NCBI GenBank assembly: GCA_003282205.1
Contig: QBZW01000001.1
Span: 1 to 64,000 of the forward strand
Direction of reading: 5' to 3'
DNA length: 64,000 nt
Source of the DNA: Pelagibacteraceae bacterium AG-337-G04
Lineage (GTDB): Bacteria; Pseudomonadota; Alphaproteobacteria; Pelagibacterales; Pelagibacteraceae
Shown here: positions 20,602 to 30,229 of the stretch, in pieces
Numbering within the stretch: the stretch's first letter is position 1
How the letters are laid out: each line of letters begins with the position of its first letter
Notes under the pieces: generated by a model
The model's input: the letters and a program-made list of their open reading frames with translations, nothing else
Told to the model about the DNA's origin: nothing
Database searches by the model: none
Made by a program: the position numbers and the translations under genes

Positions 20602-20692
20602 GGAAGAGTGGGTGAGTTGGCTTAAACCAGCAGTTTGCTAAATTGCCGAAGGAGCAATCCTTCCAAGGGTTCGAATCCCTTCTCTTCCGCCA
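20602..20692 (+). tRNA. tRNA-Ser (anticodon GCU)
   Basis: Class II tRNA of 91 bases including an encoded CCA. The acceptor arms GGAAGAG (20602-20608) and CTCTTCC (20682-20688) pair perfectly, followed by discriminator G and CCA. The anticodon stem is GCAGT/ATTGC around the loop TTGCTAA, giving anticodon GCT (20637-20639), which reads AGC/AGU serine codons. A long variable arm (CGAAGGAGCAATCCTTC region) and a TTCGAAT T-loop are present. It ends one base before the slt stop codon on the opposite strand. Confidence 0.97.
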
Positions 20693-20693
20693 A

Positions 20694-22880
20694 TTAATAC
20701 AAGTTTTGATTTTTAAAGAAATCTCTCAGGTAAATTGGCTTTTGAGACAAAATGTACCTGTAAACATTGTAATTTTCTAAAACTCTTTGCACGTAATTTC
20801 TTGTTTCTTTAAACTTAATAAGTTCAATCCAATCAACATAGTCAATCTGTTTTTTTTGAGGATCCTTATTAATTTTTTTCCAATACTTTACTCTCTTAGG
20901 CCCGGCATTGTATGCGGCTGTAGCAAAAGGATAGGAACCTTTATATTGATTAATTAATCCTGCAATATAATGAGATCCTAAATTAATATTATATTCTGGG
21001 TCAGTTGTTAATTTAGATTTCGAGTATCCTAACTTTGCTTGTTTTGATACAGTCTTAGCTGTATAAGGCATAAGTTGCATTAATCCTTGAGCACCAACTC
21101 TACTTCTAGCAGAGGTATCAAATTCACTTTCTTGTCTGATAATAGATAATATTAATGCTGGATCAGGAATTTTTTTTCCATCTACAAATTTTGGTACACT
21201 CATTATTGGATAATTAAATTGGTTATGAAATCTTTTTTGATATGAGGCAATTTTAGAAACTTGTATAGCAAAATCAAAACGTGATATATCTGTTGCTAAT
21301 TTAGCAGCTAATGCCTCACTGCCTTTTTCTACATTATCATTTGCGAGAAATCTTAATATATGTTTTGTGTATTTATCTTTATTTAAATAATCAAGCAAAT
21401 CTACAATTGCGACAAGTTTTTTTGAGTAAAACTCTTGTTCATAATCATCATCTACAAACATTAATTTATCTAATTCAAATTTCTCTTGAGGTTTTACTTT
21501 CATATGTGAGAGTTGACCATAGTAGGTTGTTAAATATTTTGATCCCTCCAAGAACCATTTATTTGAGCTTTCTGTATCTCCAATTTTTTCATATGTTTTT
21601 CCCAACCAATACGAACCTCTTGATAAGCTGATTGGATAGCTAACATTCCTATAAAAATTTAAAAAATGATTTTCTGCTTGTTGTGCATTTTTTAAAAAAC
21701 TGAGTGCTATCCAGCCACTCATCCACTCAGCTTCGGCATAGTCTGCACCTTCTGTCATTGCGTGATTTGAAACAATTTTATAAGCAGTTTTATATTTTTT
21801 TTTATAAATTAAGGATCTTCCAATTATTGACCTTTCTTTCCACCATTTATCTGGTCTTACTAAATATTCTTTAGAGTTTGTTATTTTGTTAAGAATTTCT
21901 AAAGAACTATCTACACGTCCTTTTTTTCTTCTCCATTTTAATCGATCATAATTTAAACCAGCGTCATTCTTAAAGATTATTGGTACTTTTTTTATCGCCT
22001 CATCAACTCCATATCCTCTGCTTATTAATATTTGTCTTGCTGTATAAAGTAATTGATACTCTTTAGGCAGGTATCTAATAATTCTTTTAAGATCCCAATG
22101 TTTACCTTCCCAAGCATAATAATCTGCTCTGTTTATATAATCAGTGGTATCTAGAATATTCTTAAATTTTTTCCTAAAATATTTTAAGTTGTTTGTATTT
22201 AGATCTGCATTAATAAAACCCTCTTTTATTAATTTTACTCCTTCACCAGACTTTCCAGTTTTAATTAAACTTTCACCTAGCATCATTTTACCATATCCAC
22301 TTAATGGTTCATTAATTTGAAACCAATTAATTATTTCTGTAGGAGAATGGTTTTGTAAATTTATTTTGTGTTCAGCAAGATACTTAATTCTATCAAATCT
22401 TGGATAATCCTTAATTCTTTCAATAAACTTTTTATATTCAGAAAAGGTTGCCTTATTTCCTGATGTAAGAAGATGCCTCCACTCTATAAAATCATATATA
22501 GATTTCGCTTTTGCTTTTTTTGCGACATTTTTTGCATCTTTCCAATTAGATATTTCCATAAATCTAATTGCTTGTTTTGCTAATTTAAAATCTCTTTCAC
22601 TAAAATATCTTGTTTTCTTAACATTCCTAAATCTTTTTTTTTTTGCGATAAGCGGTTTTTTGGGCGGTAATAAAATCCCAAAAATCTCTTTAGCCAAATC
22701 TTTATCGTCTTCTAAAATTTGTTTTTCATTAAATGTTCCTGGTTTTAAGGGAGGTACAACTATCTGACTTTTAAAATCAGGTTTTTTTTTAGGTATTATT
22801 ATTTCGTTCGTATATGATGATTGAAAAAAGCTAAAAAAAAATATAGTTGTTAATATTAATGTAGATTTTCTAAAAATCAT
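20694..22880 (-). CDS. slt: soluble lytic murein transglycosylase
   Basis: Cleaves peptidoglycan between MurNAc and GlcNAc with formation of 1,6-anhydroMurNAc; periplasmic. The 728-residue protein starts with a hydrophobic signal peptide (residues about 5-24), has a lysine/proline-rich linker, a long superhelical U/L-type region rich in YxAEWxxGW and KxYxTAY helices, and a C-terminal SLT domain: ILSIIRQESEFDTSARS with the catalytic Glu, GAQGLMQLMPYTA, and AAYNAGPKRVKYW. Length is slightly above E. coli Slt70. Confidence 0.95.
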   Translation of the reverse strand: MIFRKSTLILTTIFFFSFFQSSYTNEIIIPKKKPDFKSQIVVPPLKPGTFNEKQILEDDKDLAKEIFGILLPPKKPLIAKKKRFRNVKKTRYFSERDFKLAKQAIRFMEISNWKDAKNVAKKAKAKSIYDFIEWRHLLTSGNKATFSEYKKFIERIKDYPRFDRIKYLAEHKINLQNHSPTEIINWFQINEPLSGYGKMMLGESLIKTGKSGEGVKLIKEGFINADLNTNNLKYFRKKFKNILDTTDYINRADYYAWEGKHWDLKRIIRYLPKEYQLLYTARQILISRGYGVDEAIKKVPIIFKNDAGLNYDRLKWRRKKGRVDSSLEILNKITNSKEYLVRPDKWWKERSIIGRSLIYKKKYKTAYKIVSNHAMTEGADYAEAEWMSGWIALSFLKNAQQAENHFLNFYRNVSYPISLSRGSYWLGKTYEKIGDTESSNKWFLEGSKYLTTYYGQLSHMKVKPQEKFELDKLMFVDDDYEQEFYSKKLVAIVDLLDYLNKDKYTKHILRFLANDNVEKGSEALAAKLATDISRFDFAIQVSKIASYQKRFHNQFNYPIMSVPKFVDGKKIPDPALILSIIRQESEFDTSARSRVGAQGLMQLMPYTAKTVSKQAKLGYSKSKLTTDPEYNINLGSHYIAGLINQYKGSYPFATAAYNAGPKRVKYWKKINKDPQKKQIDYVDWIELIKFKETRNYVQRVLENYNVYRYILSQKPIYLRDFFKNQNLY

Positions 22881-22907
22881 TTTTAATAACTTATGATATA
22901 AATATTT

Positions 22908-23795
22908 ATGTTTAAAGGTTCAAATGTAGCTCTAGTAACACCATTTAAAGGTAATAGTCTTGATGAGGAAACTTATATAAAAATTATTAACTTTCATTTA
23001 GAAAATGGAACAAATGGACTTGTCCCAGCAGGTACAACTGGCGAGTCTCCAACTCTTTCACATAGAGAACATGAAAAAGTTATAGAATTATGCATACGAG
23101 AGGCTAAAGGAAAAATTCCTGTAATTGCAGGCACTGGATCAAATTCTACTACAGAAGCTATATCACTTACAGAGCACGCTGAAAAAGCTGGAGCAGATGG
23201 AGCCTTGGTAGTGACACCTTATTATAACAAACCCACTCAGGAGGGCTTATATCAGCATTACAAGGCTATAAATGACAGATGTGGCATACCAATTATAATT
23301 TATAATATTCCTGGCAGGTCAGTTATTGACATGACAGTAGATACTATGGCAAGATTGTTCGAGCTGAGGAACATTGTTGGCGTTAAAGATGCAACTGGTG
23401 ATTTGAATAGAGTAGACGAGACTTTCAAAAAAATTGGCAATGAATTTATCCAACTAACAGGTGAGGACGGTCTTGCTTATAAATATAATAAAAGAGGTGG
23501 CGTAGGGTGTATTTCTGTTACTGCCAATATAGCTCCTAAAATGTGTTCTGATATGCAAAAATTTTCTAAATCACAGGATCACGATGAGCAAAAAAAGGCT
23601 GAAGAGATAGATAAAAAACTTCAACCTGTTCATAAATCTTTATTTATTGAGAGCAATCCATCACCAGTTAAATACGCAGCTAAATTAATCGGTCTCTGTG
23701 ACGATAATGTCAGATTACCTTTAGTAACAGTTTTAGATGAAACAAAAGATGAAGTAAAAAAAGCTCTTATATCTGCCGAATTAATTAATGAATAA
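22908..23795 (+). CDS. dapA: 4-hydroxy-tetrahydrodipicolinate synthase
   Basis: Condenses pyruvate with aspartate semialdehyde, the first step committed to lysine and diaminopimelate. The 295-residue TIM-barrel protein has [20 protein letters not shown], the active-site [14 protein letters not shown] with its catalytic Tyr, and the Schiff-base lysine in [13 protein letters not shown]. It starts 27 bases from the divergent slt start, so its promoter must overlap the slt 5' end. It heads a long same-strand run that continues to recO. Confidence 0.97.
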   Translation: MFKGSNVALVTPFKGNSLDEETYIKIINFHLENGTNGLVPAGTTGESPTLSHREHEKVIELCIREAKGKIPVIAGTGSNSTTEAISLTEHAEKAGADGALVVTPYYNKPTQEGLYQHYKAINDRCGIPIIIYNIPGRSVIDMTVDTMARLFELRNIVGVKDATGDLNRVDETFKKIGNEFIQLTGEDGLAYKYNKRGGVGCISVTANIAPKMCSDMQKFSKSQDHDEQKKAEEIDKKLQPVHKSLFIESNPSPVKYAAKLIGLCDDNVRLPLVTVLDETKDEVKKALISAELINE

Positions 23796-24258
23796 AAAAA
23801 CCATACCTGGTTTAAAAATTATTACAATTAATAGAAAAGCATCTTTTAATTATTTTTTTAAAGAGATATTTGAAGCAGGTATTGTTTTAAAAGGGTCTGA
23901 AATAAAATCAGTTAGATCAGGTAAAATTAATATAGCAGATTCTTATGCTGCAGATAAAGATGGAGAAATTTTTTTGATTAATTCCCATATACCTATTTAC
24001 AAACAGGCTAGTTATTCAAACCATAACCCCTACTCTGAAAGAAAGCTTTTATTAAATAAAAGAGAAATTAATAAAATTATAGGTAGAATTCATGAAGAAG
24101 GCTTAACAATTGTGCCAACAAAAATGTATTTTAAAAAAGGGAAGGCAAAATTAGAGATTGCAGTTGCCAAAGGTAAAAAACAATTTGATAAAAGACTTAC
24201 AAAAAAAACAAGAGATTGGAACCGTGAAAAAGCAAGATATATTAGAAAATCAAGTTAA
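23788..24258 (+). CDS. smpB: SsrA-binding protein
   Basis: Binds tmRNA and delivers it to stalled ribosomes for trans-translation. The 156-residue protein has the SmpB core [37 protein letters not shown], the KLLLNKREI segment and the basic C-terminal tail ending in [16 protein letters not shown]. It overlaps the dapA stop by eight bases. No tmRNA gene was recognised in this window. Confidence 0.96.
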   Translation: MNKKTIPGLKIITINRKASFNYFFKEIFEAGIVLKGSEIKSVRSGKINIADSYAADKDGEIFLINSHIPIYKQASYSNHNPYSERKLLLNKREINKIIGRIHEEGLTIVPTKMYFKKGKAKLEIAVAKGKKQFDKRLTKKTRDWNREKARYIRKSS

Positions 24259-24259
24259 T

Positions 24260-24754
24260 TTGGTATATCTAGCATTAGGCTCTAATCTAGGTGACAAGAA
24301 AAATAATCTTAATAAAAGTATTGATTTAATTCAAAAAGAGGGAATTTTAATAAAGAAAAAATCAAAATTTTATATCACAAAATCCTGGCCAAATGAAAAT
24401 TTTCCAAACTTTATTAACTCTATCATATTGATTGAGACAAGATTAAATTTAGATAAATTATTTTTAAAAATTAAAAAAATTGAAAAAAAAATAGGTAGAA
24501 CTAAGTCAGAAAGAAATCATCCAAGAGTATGTGATATTGACATAATTGATTTTAATGGAGATATAATTCATAGAAAACTTGGAAATCATAAACTAAATAT
24601 TCCCCACAAAAGAATGCATAATAGAAATTTCGTTCTGTTTCCCTTATATGAATTAGATAAAAATTGGGTTCATCCTAAACTTAACACAAATATAGTCATT
24701 TTAATGTCAAATTTAACCTCTGAGCAGTTATTGGGTATTAAAATTGCTCAATAA
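24260..24754 (+). CDS. folK: 2-amino-4-hydroxy-6-hydroxymethyldihydropteridine diphosphokinase
   Basis: Pyrophosphorylates 6-hydroxymethyl-dihydropterin in folate synthesis. The HPPK core is clear: VYLALGSNLGDKKNNLNKSI, then FPNFINSIILIETRL, ERNHPRVCDIDIIDFNGDII and LNIPHKRMHNRNFVLFPL. The start is uncertain. An upstream ATG at 24158 would overlap smpB by about 100 bases and a GTG at 24224 by 35; a TTG at 24260, right after the smpB stop, gives 164 residues starting exactly at the family's first strand, so I prefer it. Confidence 0.88.
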   Translation: MVYLALGSNLGDKKNNLNKSIDLIQKEGILIKKKSKFYITKSWPNENFPNFINSIILIETRLNLDKLFLKIKKIEKKIGRTKSERNHPRVCDIDIIDFNGDIIHRKLGNHKLNIPHKRMHNRNFVLFPLYELDKNWVHPKLNTNIVILMSNLTSEQLLGIKIAQ

Positions 24755-24770
24755 AATGTTATAAACAATA

Positions 24771-26513
24771 ATGCTTAAATCTGAAGAATTAATTAACAAG
24801 GTAAAAAATTATAATAAGTTTCTTAATCCAGAAACTTTGACAAAAGCCTATGATTTTGCTTTAAAGGCCCATGAAAAACAAAAAAGAGATGAGGGCTCTC
24901 CTTATATAATTCATCCAATAGCTGTAGCAAATATTTTAACTGAGCTGAAACTAGATAGTGCAACCATAGCGACTGGTTTACTTCATGATACAATTGAAGA
25001 TACTCATGCAACTTATAACACTATAGAGGCAGAATTTGGAAAAGAGGTTGCTGATTTAGTTGATGGTGTCACGAAAATTTCTGAGTTTGAAAATCAGGCA
25101 ATATCAAACTCTAAAGCAGAAAATTTTAGAAAATTAATACTAGCAACATCAAAAGACATCCGAGTTTTACTAGTGAAACTCGCTGATAGACTTCATAATA
25201 TGCGAACAATCAAAGTTGTTGATAAAGAAAAGCAGATTAGAAAAGCAAAAGAAACTATGGAAATTTATGCTCCACTTGCTGACAGAATGGGGATGCATCG
25301 TATAAGAGATGAGTTAGAAGATCTTTCTTTTGAGGTTCTAAATGAAGACGCGAGGAAATTGATAAAAGATAGATTAGATAAAATTAAAGAAAATAATCTT
25401 ATTAACTTTAATAATATTTCTGATGAATTTTTTGAGGTACTTAAAATTAAAAATATAGAACCAAAAATAGTTGGAAGAGAAAAAACTCCTTTTTCAATAT
25501 GGAGAAAAATTCAAAAAAAAAGAACTTCTTTAGAACAAATAACTGACATTATTGGTTTTAGAATTATTTTAAGTAATATTGATGATTGTTATAAAGCATT
25601 AGGAATTTTTCATAGTAAATGGAATTGTATACCAGGTAAATTTAAAGACTATATTTCATCACCTAAAATCAATAAATATCAATCATTACATACAGCTATT
25701 ATAGGACCAAATAAAAGACCAATTGAAATCCAATTAAGAACAAAACAAATGCATGAGTTTGCTGAAAGAGGTATTGCTTCTCATTGGAAATATAAATCAT
25801 CTGAAAAATTTAATTCTCTGACATGGAAAGAGTATGATTGGTTAGCTGATTTAGTTGAAATTATTGATAAAAATGAGAATCCAGATGACTCTTATGAATA
25901 TACAAAACTCCAAATGTTTCAAGAGAACGCTTTTTGTTTCACACCAAAAGGATCAATTATTAAACTACCTAAAAATGCTACACCAATAGATTTTGCCTAT
26001 GCGGTCCATACTCAAATTGGAGATGCTGCTGTTGGTTGCGAAATAAATGGAAATGAAAGCGCTTTACAATCTATATTAAGAAACGGGGATGTAGTTAAAA
26101 TTATCACTTCTAAAAAAGCCTCCCCATCATTACATTGGTTAACTAGCACCAAAACAGGGAAAGCTCGAGCTGCAATAAGACGTTATTGGCAGTACCGTGA
26201 AAACACCAAGCCGATTAAGGAAAAAAGATATAATACTACACTTTGGATTTCTCTTCCTGACGAACCTGGAAAAATGGGTGATGTAACAACCATGATTGGT
26301 GAAAACTTTGTTAATATTTCAAGTGTAGAAATGGTAGAAAAACTCAATGGAAGGATTAATTTCAAATTTAATTTAATTATACATGACCTTAAGAACTTTA
26401 CAAAATTGATAAGTGAACTAAAACAAAAAGAATATAAATTTAAAATTATTAGACATAAAAATAAAAGATATGCTTTCTTTAAAAAACTCTTTAGCAGTTT
26501 TAAGAAAAACTAA
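24771..26513 (+). CDS. RelA/SpoT family (p)ppGpp synthetase/hydrolase, shortened
   Basis: Makes and degrades the alarmone (p)ppGpp. Domains in order: HD hydrolase with HPIAVANIL, TGLLHDTIEDT and LADRLHNMRTI; synthetase with GFRIILSNIDDCYKALG, KDYISSPKINKYQSLHTAI and EIQLRTKQMHEFAERGIASHW; TGS (FCFTPKGSIIKLPKNATPIDFAYAVHTQIGD); and a C-terminal ACT domain. Both catalytic domains look intact, so it should be bifunctional. At 580 residues it is well short of the usual 700-750, with the linker between TGS and ACT (helical and zinc-finger/CC regions) almost gone. rpoZ, usual just upstream, is absent. Confidence 0.94.
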   Translation: MLKSEELINKVKNYNKFLNPETLTKAYDFALKAHEKQKRDEGSPYIIHPIAVANILTELKLDSATIATGLLHDTIEDTHATYNTIEAEFGKEVADLVDGVTKISEFENQAISNSKAENFRKLILATSKDIRVLLVKLADRLHNMRTIKVVDKEKQIRKAKETMEIYAPLADRMGMHRIRDELEDLSFEVLNEDARKLIKDRLDKIKENNLINFNNISDEFFEVLKIKNIEPKIVGREKTPFSIWRKIQKKRTSLEQITDIIGFRIILSNIDDCYKALGIFHSKWNCIPGKFKDYISSPKINKYQSLHTAIIGPNKRPIEIQLRTKQMHEFAERGIASHWKYKSSEKFNSLTWKEYDWLADLVEIIDKNENPDDSYEYTKLQMFQENAFCFTPKGSIIKLPKNATPIDFAYAVHTQIGDAAVGCEINGNESALQSILRNGDVVKIITSKKASPSLHWLTSTKTGKARAAIRRYWQYRENTKPIKEKRYNTTLWISLPDEPGKMGDVTTMIGENFVNISSVEMVEKLNGRINFKFNLIIHDLKNFTKLISELKQKEYKFKIIRHKNKRYAFFKKLFSSFKKN

Positions 26514-27060
26514 TGCTTTGTTAGATGGACATTTTGTATTGTCATCTGGATTACATTCACCTTCTTATGTTCAATGTGCAAAATTATTAAGCTTTCCGAA
26601 TAAATCTGAAAAATTTACTAAATCTTTAGCAAGTAAAATAAAAAAAACATTTAAAAATATTGATTTAATTCTTTCACCAGCAATGGGAGGAATTATAATT
26701 GGTTATGAAATAGGGAAAGTTTTAAAAAAAGAAACAATTTTTTGTGAGCGTGTTGAAGGAAAATTTAAGTTAAGAAGAGGTTTTCATATTAGAAAAAAAT
26801 CAAGAGTCTTAATTATTGAAGATGTCATAACTACAGGAAAATCAAGTTTAGAATGTGCTAAATTAATAAAAAAATCTGGTGCAATATTATTAGGATTTGC
26901 ATGTTTAATTGACAGATCTAATACGCAAACTTTAAAAATTAAAAGAAAAAATATTGTCTCACAAGTAAAATTAAAAATTCCAACTTTTAAAGAAAAAAAT
27001 ATTCCTGAAAGCTTAAAAAAAATTCCAATTACCAAACCTGGAAGTAGATTTTTAAAATGA
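26470..27060 (+). CDS. pyrE: orotate phosphoribosyltransferase
   Basis: Joins orotate to PRPP to form OMP in pyrimidine synthesis. The 196-residue protein has GHFVLSSGLHSPSYVQCAKLL, SPAMGGIIIGYEIG and the PRPP-binding loop VLIIEDVITTGKSSLECA. The start overlaps the end of the RelA/SpoT gene by 44 bases; the N-terminal LSLKNSLAVLRKTNALLDGHF is needed for the family fold, so the overlap is likely real. It overlaps pdxJ by four bases (ATGA). Confidence 0.93.
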   Translation: MLSLKNSLAVLRKTNALLDGHFVLSSGLHSPSYVQCAKLLSFPNKSEKFTKSLASKIKKTFKNIDLILSPAMGGIIIGYEIGKVLKKETIFCERVEGKFKLRRGFHIRKKSRVLIIEDVITTGKSSLECAKLIKKSGAILLGFACLIDRSNTQTLKIKRKNIVSQVKLKIPTFKEKNIPESLKKIPITKPGSRFLK

Positions 27061-27776
27061 AAAAGAGGCTAGGTGTCAATATAGACCATGTTGCAACTTT
27101 GAGAAATGCAAGAGGTGAGAAACATCCTGATCCTTATACTGTAGCTTTAGATGTTTTAAAGGCCGGTGCAGATTCTATTACTGTTCATTTAAGAGAAGAT
27201 AGAAGACATATTAAGGATTTAGATTTAAAAATCCTATCATCAAATAAATTAGTCCCTATTAATTTGGAAATAGCTTCAGACCCAAAAATGGTTAAAATAG
27301 CACTTAAAAATAAACCTTCGTTTATTTGCCTTGTTCCTGAAAAAAGAAATGAAATTACCACAGAAGGTGGATTAAATTTAAAAAAAAATAAAGATAAAAT
27401 CAAAAAAATATTAGAAATTTTTAATAGAAATAATATTAGAACTAGCTTATTTATAAATCCATCTCTTAAAGATATAAAATTATCAAAAACTCTAGGAAGT
27501 AAATGTATAGAGATACATACAGGTAAAATTTCTAACCAGATAAAACAAAAAAAAAATTACTCCAAAGAACTAAATAAAATCAAAAAATGTGCAGTATATG
27601 CAAGAAATATAGGTTTAGAGGTTCATGCTGGACATGGAATGGACTATAAGACAACAAAAATACTAAATAAGATAAAACAAATTGAAGAATTTAACATAGG
27701 CCATTTCATAATTGGAGAGTCTGTTTTGCATAGCATTTCAAAGGTAGTTAAACAATTTATTAAAATATTAAGATAA
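27057..27776 (+). CDS. pdxJ: pyridoxine 5'-phosphate synthase
   Basis: Final ring-closing step of the DXP-dependent vitamin B6 pathway, from deoxyxylulose-5-phosphate and aminoacetone phosphate. The 239-residue TIM-barrel protein has the signature VNIDHVATLRNARGEKHPDP, ITVHLREDRRHI, NLEIASDPKM, EVHAGHGMDYKT and the C-terminal FNIGHFIIGESVLH. It shares one base with acpS and four with pyrE, in the same operon. Confidence 0.96.
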   Translation: MKKRLGVNIDHVATLRNARGEKHPDPYTVALDVLKAGADSITVHLREDRRHIKDLDLKILSSNKLVPINLEIASDPKMVKIALKNKPSFICLVPEKRNEITTEGGLNLKKNKDKIKKILEIFNRNNIRTSLFINPSLKDIKLSKTLGSKCIEIHTGKISNQIKQKKNYSKELNKIKKCAVYARNIGLEVHAGHGMDYKTTKILNKIKQIEEFNIGHFIIGESVLHSISKVVKQFIKILR

Positions 27777-28165
27777 TGAATATAATAGGCAATGGAGTTG
27801 ATATCATTAAAAATAGTAGAATTAATAATTCGTTAAAAATTAAAGGTTTTTTAAATAGAATTTTTACAAAAAATGAAATTGATCAAGGAAAAAAAATAAA
27901 AAATAAAACAAATTTTTATGCAAAAAGATTTGCTGCAAAAGAGGCTTTTGTTAAAGCAATTGGGACTGGTTTTAGGTATGATATAAACTTTATTGATATT
28001 GAAATTAAGAATTACAAAAATGGAAAACCTTATATTTCACTATCAAAAAATTTAGACAACTTTCTGCAAAAAAAATTTAAAATACAAAAATATAAAGTTT
28101 TTTTATCACTCTCTGATGAGAAAGATTATTCAATAGCGTTTGTTATTATAAATAAAAATATATGA
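27776..28165 (+). CDS. acpS: holo-[acyl-carrier-protein] synthase
   Basis: Transfers the phosphopantetheine arm of CoA to apo-ACP. The 129-residue protein has IIGNGVDIIKNSRI with the metal-binding Asp and YAKRFAAKEAFVKAIGTGF with the second metal-binding Glu, followed by FLSLSDEKDYSIAFVII. It is embedded in the compact pdxJ-acpS-lepB-rnc chain with a four-base overlap into lepB. Confidence 0.94.
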   Translation: MNIIGNGVDIIKNSRINNSLKIKGFLNRIFTKNEIDQGKKIKNKTNFYAKRFAAKEAFVKAIGTGFRYDINFIDIEIKNYKNGKPYISLSKNLDNFLQKKFKIQKYKVFLSLSDEKDYSIAFVIINKNI

Positions 28166-28890
28166 GAAAAATAATAATAGAAAATCTTAAAACAATAATT
28201 TATGCACTCATCATTGCAATTTTAATCAGATCTATTTTGTTACAACCTTTTTATATTCCATCATCTTCAATGGAACCAAATTTATTAGTTGGAGATAGAC
28301 TCTTTGTAACTAAATTTACATATGGTTATAGCAAGCACTCCTTTCCATTTAGTCCTCCTATATTTGAAAATCGTATTTTTACTAATAATCCTGAGAGAGG
28401 TGATGTAGCCGTATTTAAAACACCAGCAGATAATAGAACTGACTATATAAAGCGTGTGATAGGTTTACCAGGCGATACAATTCAGTTTATAAATGGTGAT
28501 CTTTACCTTAATGGAAATCAAATTTTAAAAACAATTAAATCAAAAAATATCGCCAATTATTGTGGTAAATCAAAAATAAAAGTTAACACATTTGAAGAAA
28601 AACTCCCAAATGGTAAAGTTTATTTGGCATCTTACAGAACAGATATTACCTTTACTGACTCAGATAAATACTTAGTTCCAAAAGATCATTTATTTTTCTT
28701 AGGAGATAATAGGGATTGCTCAAAAGATAGTAGATTTTTATCTGAGGTTGGATATGTTCATAAAAATAATCTTGTCGGTAAAGCTCAAATATTATTTTTT
28801 TCATCAGATCCATTCGTAGGAAGTATTATTAAATTTTGGAATTGGAATGAAATACTAAGGATAAATAGATTTTTTAAATTTATCTACTAA
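28162..28890 (+). CDS. lepB: signal peptidase I
   Basis: Inner-membrane serine/lysine protease that removes signal peptides. The 242-residue protein has an N-terminal membrane segment (about residues 10-28), then QPFYIPSSSMEPNLLVGD with nucleophile Ser36, DYIKRVIGLPGD with general-base Lys97, and the C-terminal FFLGDNRDCSKDSRF motif. Only one clear membrane anchor is visible, as in most alphaproteobacterial homologues. Confidence 0.96.
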   Translation: MRKIIIENLKTIIYALIIAILIRSILLQPFYIPSSSMEPNLLVGDRLFVTKFTYGYSKHSFPFSPPIFENRIFTNNPERGDVAVFKTPADNRTDYIKRVIGLPGDTIQFINGDLYLNGNQILKTIKSKNIANYCGKSKIKVNTFEEKLPNGKVYLASYRTDITFTDSDKYLVPKDHLFFLGDNRDCSKDSRFLSEVGYVHKNNLVGKAQILFFSSDPFVGSIIKFWNWNEILRINRFFKFIY

Positions 28891-28892
28891 TT

Positions 28893-29558
28893 ATGAACAT
28901 TCTTAAAAATCTTCAAAAAAAAATTAAAATAAGTTTCAAAAATGAAAAAATTCTTTTGCAAGCAATTACTCATAAAAGCTTTGATCCAAATAATAATTAT
29001 GAAAATCTTGAATTTTTAGGTGATAGAGTACTTGGTCTTGTAGTTTCAAAAAAATTATATGAACTTTATCCAAATGAAAAAGTAGGCTCGCTAGATAAAA
29101 AATTAGCCTCTTTGGTAAATAAAAACAAATGTTTAGAGGTAGGAAATTCATTAAACCTTAAAGAATTTGTCATTACAGCAAATTATAAGTCGAGTAAAAA
29201 TATAGTTGAAAATAAAATTATTTCTGATTGCTGTGAGGCATTAATTGGAGCAATTTATTTAGACAAAGGTTTTGAAGTTTCTAAAAGTTTTATTCTTAAG
29301 CTTTGGAATAATTTAATCAACGATACGGAAACTACATTTATTGATGCTAAAACACAACTTCAAGAGTATTCTTTGAAGAACTTTAAAATATTGCCTAGCT
29401 ATAAATTAGTTTCTAGCACAGGGCCTAGACATAAACCAAATTTTAAAGTTGGGGTAAAACTTAAAAATAGTTCGTATATTTATGCAATAGGATCCTCAAA
29501 GAAAAATGCAGAACAATCTGCAGCCTCAGAACTTTTAAGAAAAATTAAACAAAAATGA
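28893..29558 (+). CDS. rnc: ribonuclease III
   Basis: Cleaves double-stranded RNA, including rRNA precursors. The 221-residue protein has the endonuclease signature NYENLEFLGDRVLGLVVS (residues about 37-53), the second acidic site CCEALIGAIYLDKGFE, and a C-terminal dsRNA-binding domain (TQLQEYSLKNFKILPSYKLV ... KKNAEQSAASELL). The stop overlaps the recO start by four bases; era, usually between them, is missing. Confidence 0.96.
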   Translation: MNILKNLQKKIKISFKNEKILLQAITHKSFDPNNNYENLEFLGDRVLGLVVSKKLYELYPNEKVGSLDKKLASLVNKNKCLEVGNSLNLKEFVITANYKSSKNIVENKIISDCCEALIGAIYLDKGFEVSKSFILKLWNNLINDTETTFIDAKTQLQEYSLKNFKILPSYKLVSSTGPRHKPNFKVGVKLKNSSYIYAIGSSKKNAEQSAASELLRKIKQK

Positions 29559-30229
29559 ATTGGCAAGATAAAGGATATTTATTATCTTTGAATAAATATA
29601 ATGAAAACTCATCGATAGCTGAATTCTACACTGAAAATAATGGAAAAATAGTTGGTATCATTTTTGGCTCAACATCAAAAAAGATTAAGAGTTATTTATT
29701 AATAGGTAATAAATTTCACATAAATTCAAAAATTAAAGAGGATGGTAGGCTAGGATATCTAAAAGTTGAGATTGATAAAATTAAAACGCCTATTTATTTA
29801 GAAAATAAAAAAAAATTATTTTGTATTATCTATTGCATGAATTTAGTTAAAATTCTCACTGTTGAAAATGAGAATAATGTTGAAATATTTAATCTTTTAG
29901 AAAAATTATTCACAATAATTGAACTTGATAATTGGCTTATTGAATTTTTGTATTTAGAGCTAAATATATTAAAGTCTATTGGATACGATATTAACTTTAA
30001 AGATTACGTGATTAATAAAAGTATTAATGGTCAAACTAAATATATTGTAAACTCAAATCAAAAAATCATACCAAATTTTTTAATTGATAAAAACATCGGT
30101 CCTGAAAATTTAAAAGATATATATAATGGCTTTACCATAGTTGGAGATTTTTTGGATAAAACAATTATCAAACCTAATAACAAGAATTATCCTTCCTCAA
30201 GGAATGATTTTGTTAATTTGTTGAAATAA
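29555..30229 (+). CDS. recO: DNA repair protein RecO
   Basis: Recombination mediator that helps RecA load on SSB-coated gaps. The 224-residue protein matches the family at its N-terminal OB-fold: NWQDKGYLLSLNKYNENSSIAEFYTENNGKIVGIIFG. The rest is a divergent, lysine/asparagine-rich helical domain with YLELNILKSIGYDINF. The zinc-binding cysteines of many RecO proteins are not seen. It ends directly against the convergent hemB stop, with no spacer. Confidence 0.86.
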   Translation: MNWQDKGYLLSLNKYNENSSIAEFYTENNGKIVGIIFGSTSKKIKSYLLIGNKFHINSKIKEDGRLGYLKVEIDKIKTPIYLENKKKLFCIIYCMNLVKILTVENENNVEIFNLLEKLFTIIELDNWLIEFLYLELNILKSIGYDINFKDYVINKSINGQTKYIVNSNQKIIPNFLIDKNIGPENLKDIYNGFTIVGDFLDKTIIKPNNKNYPSSRNDFVNLLK

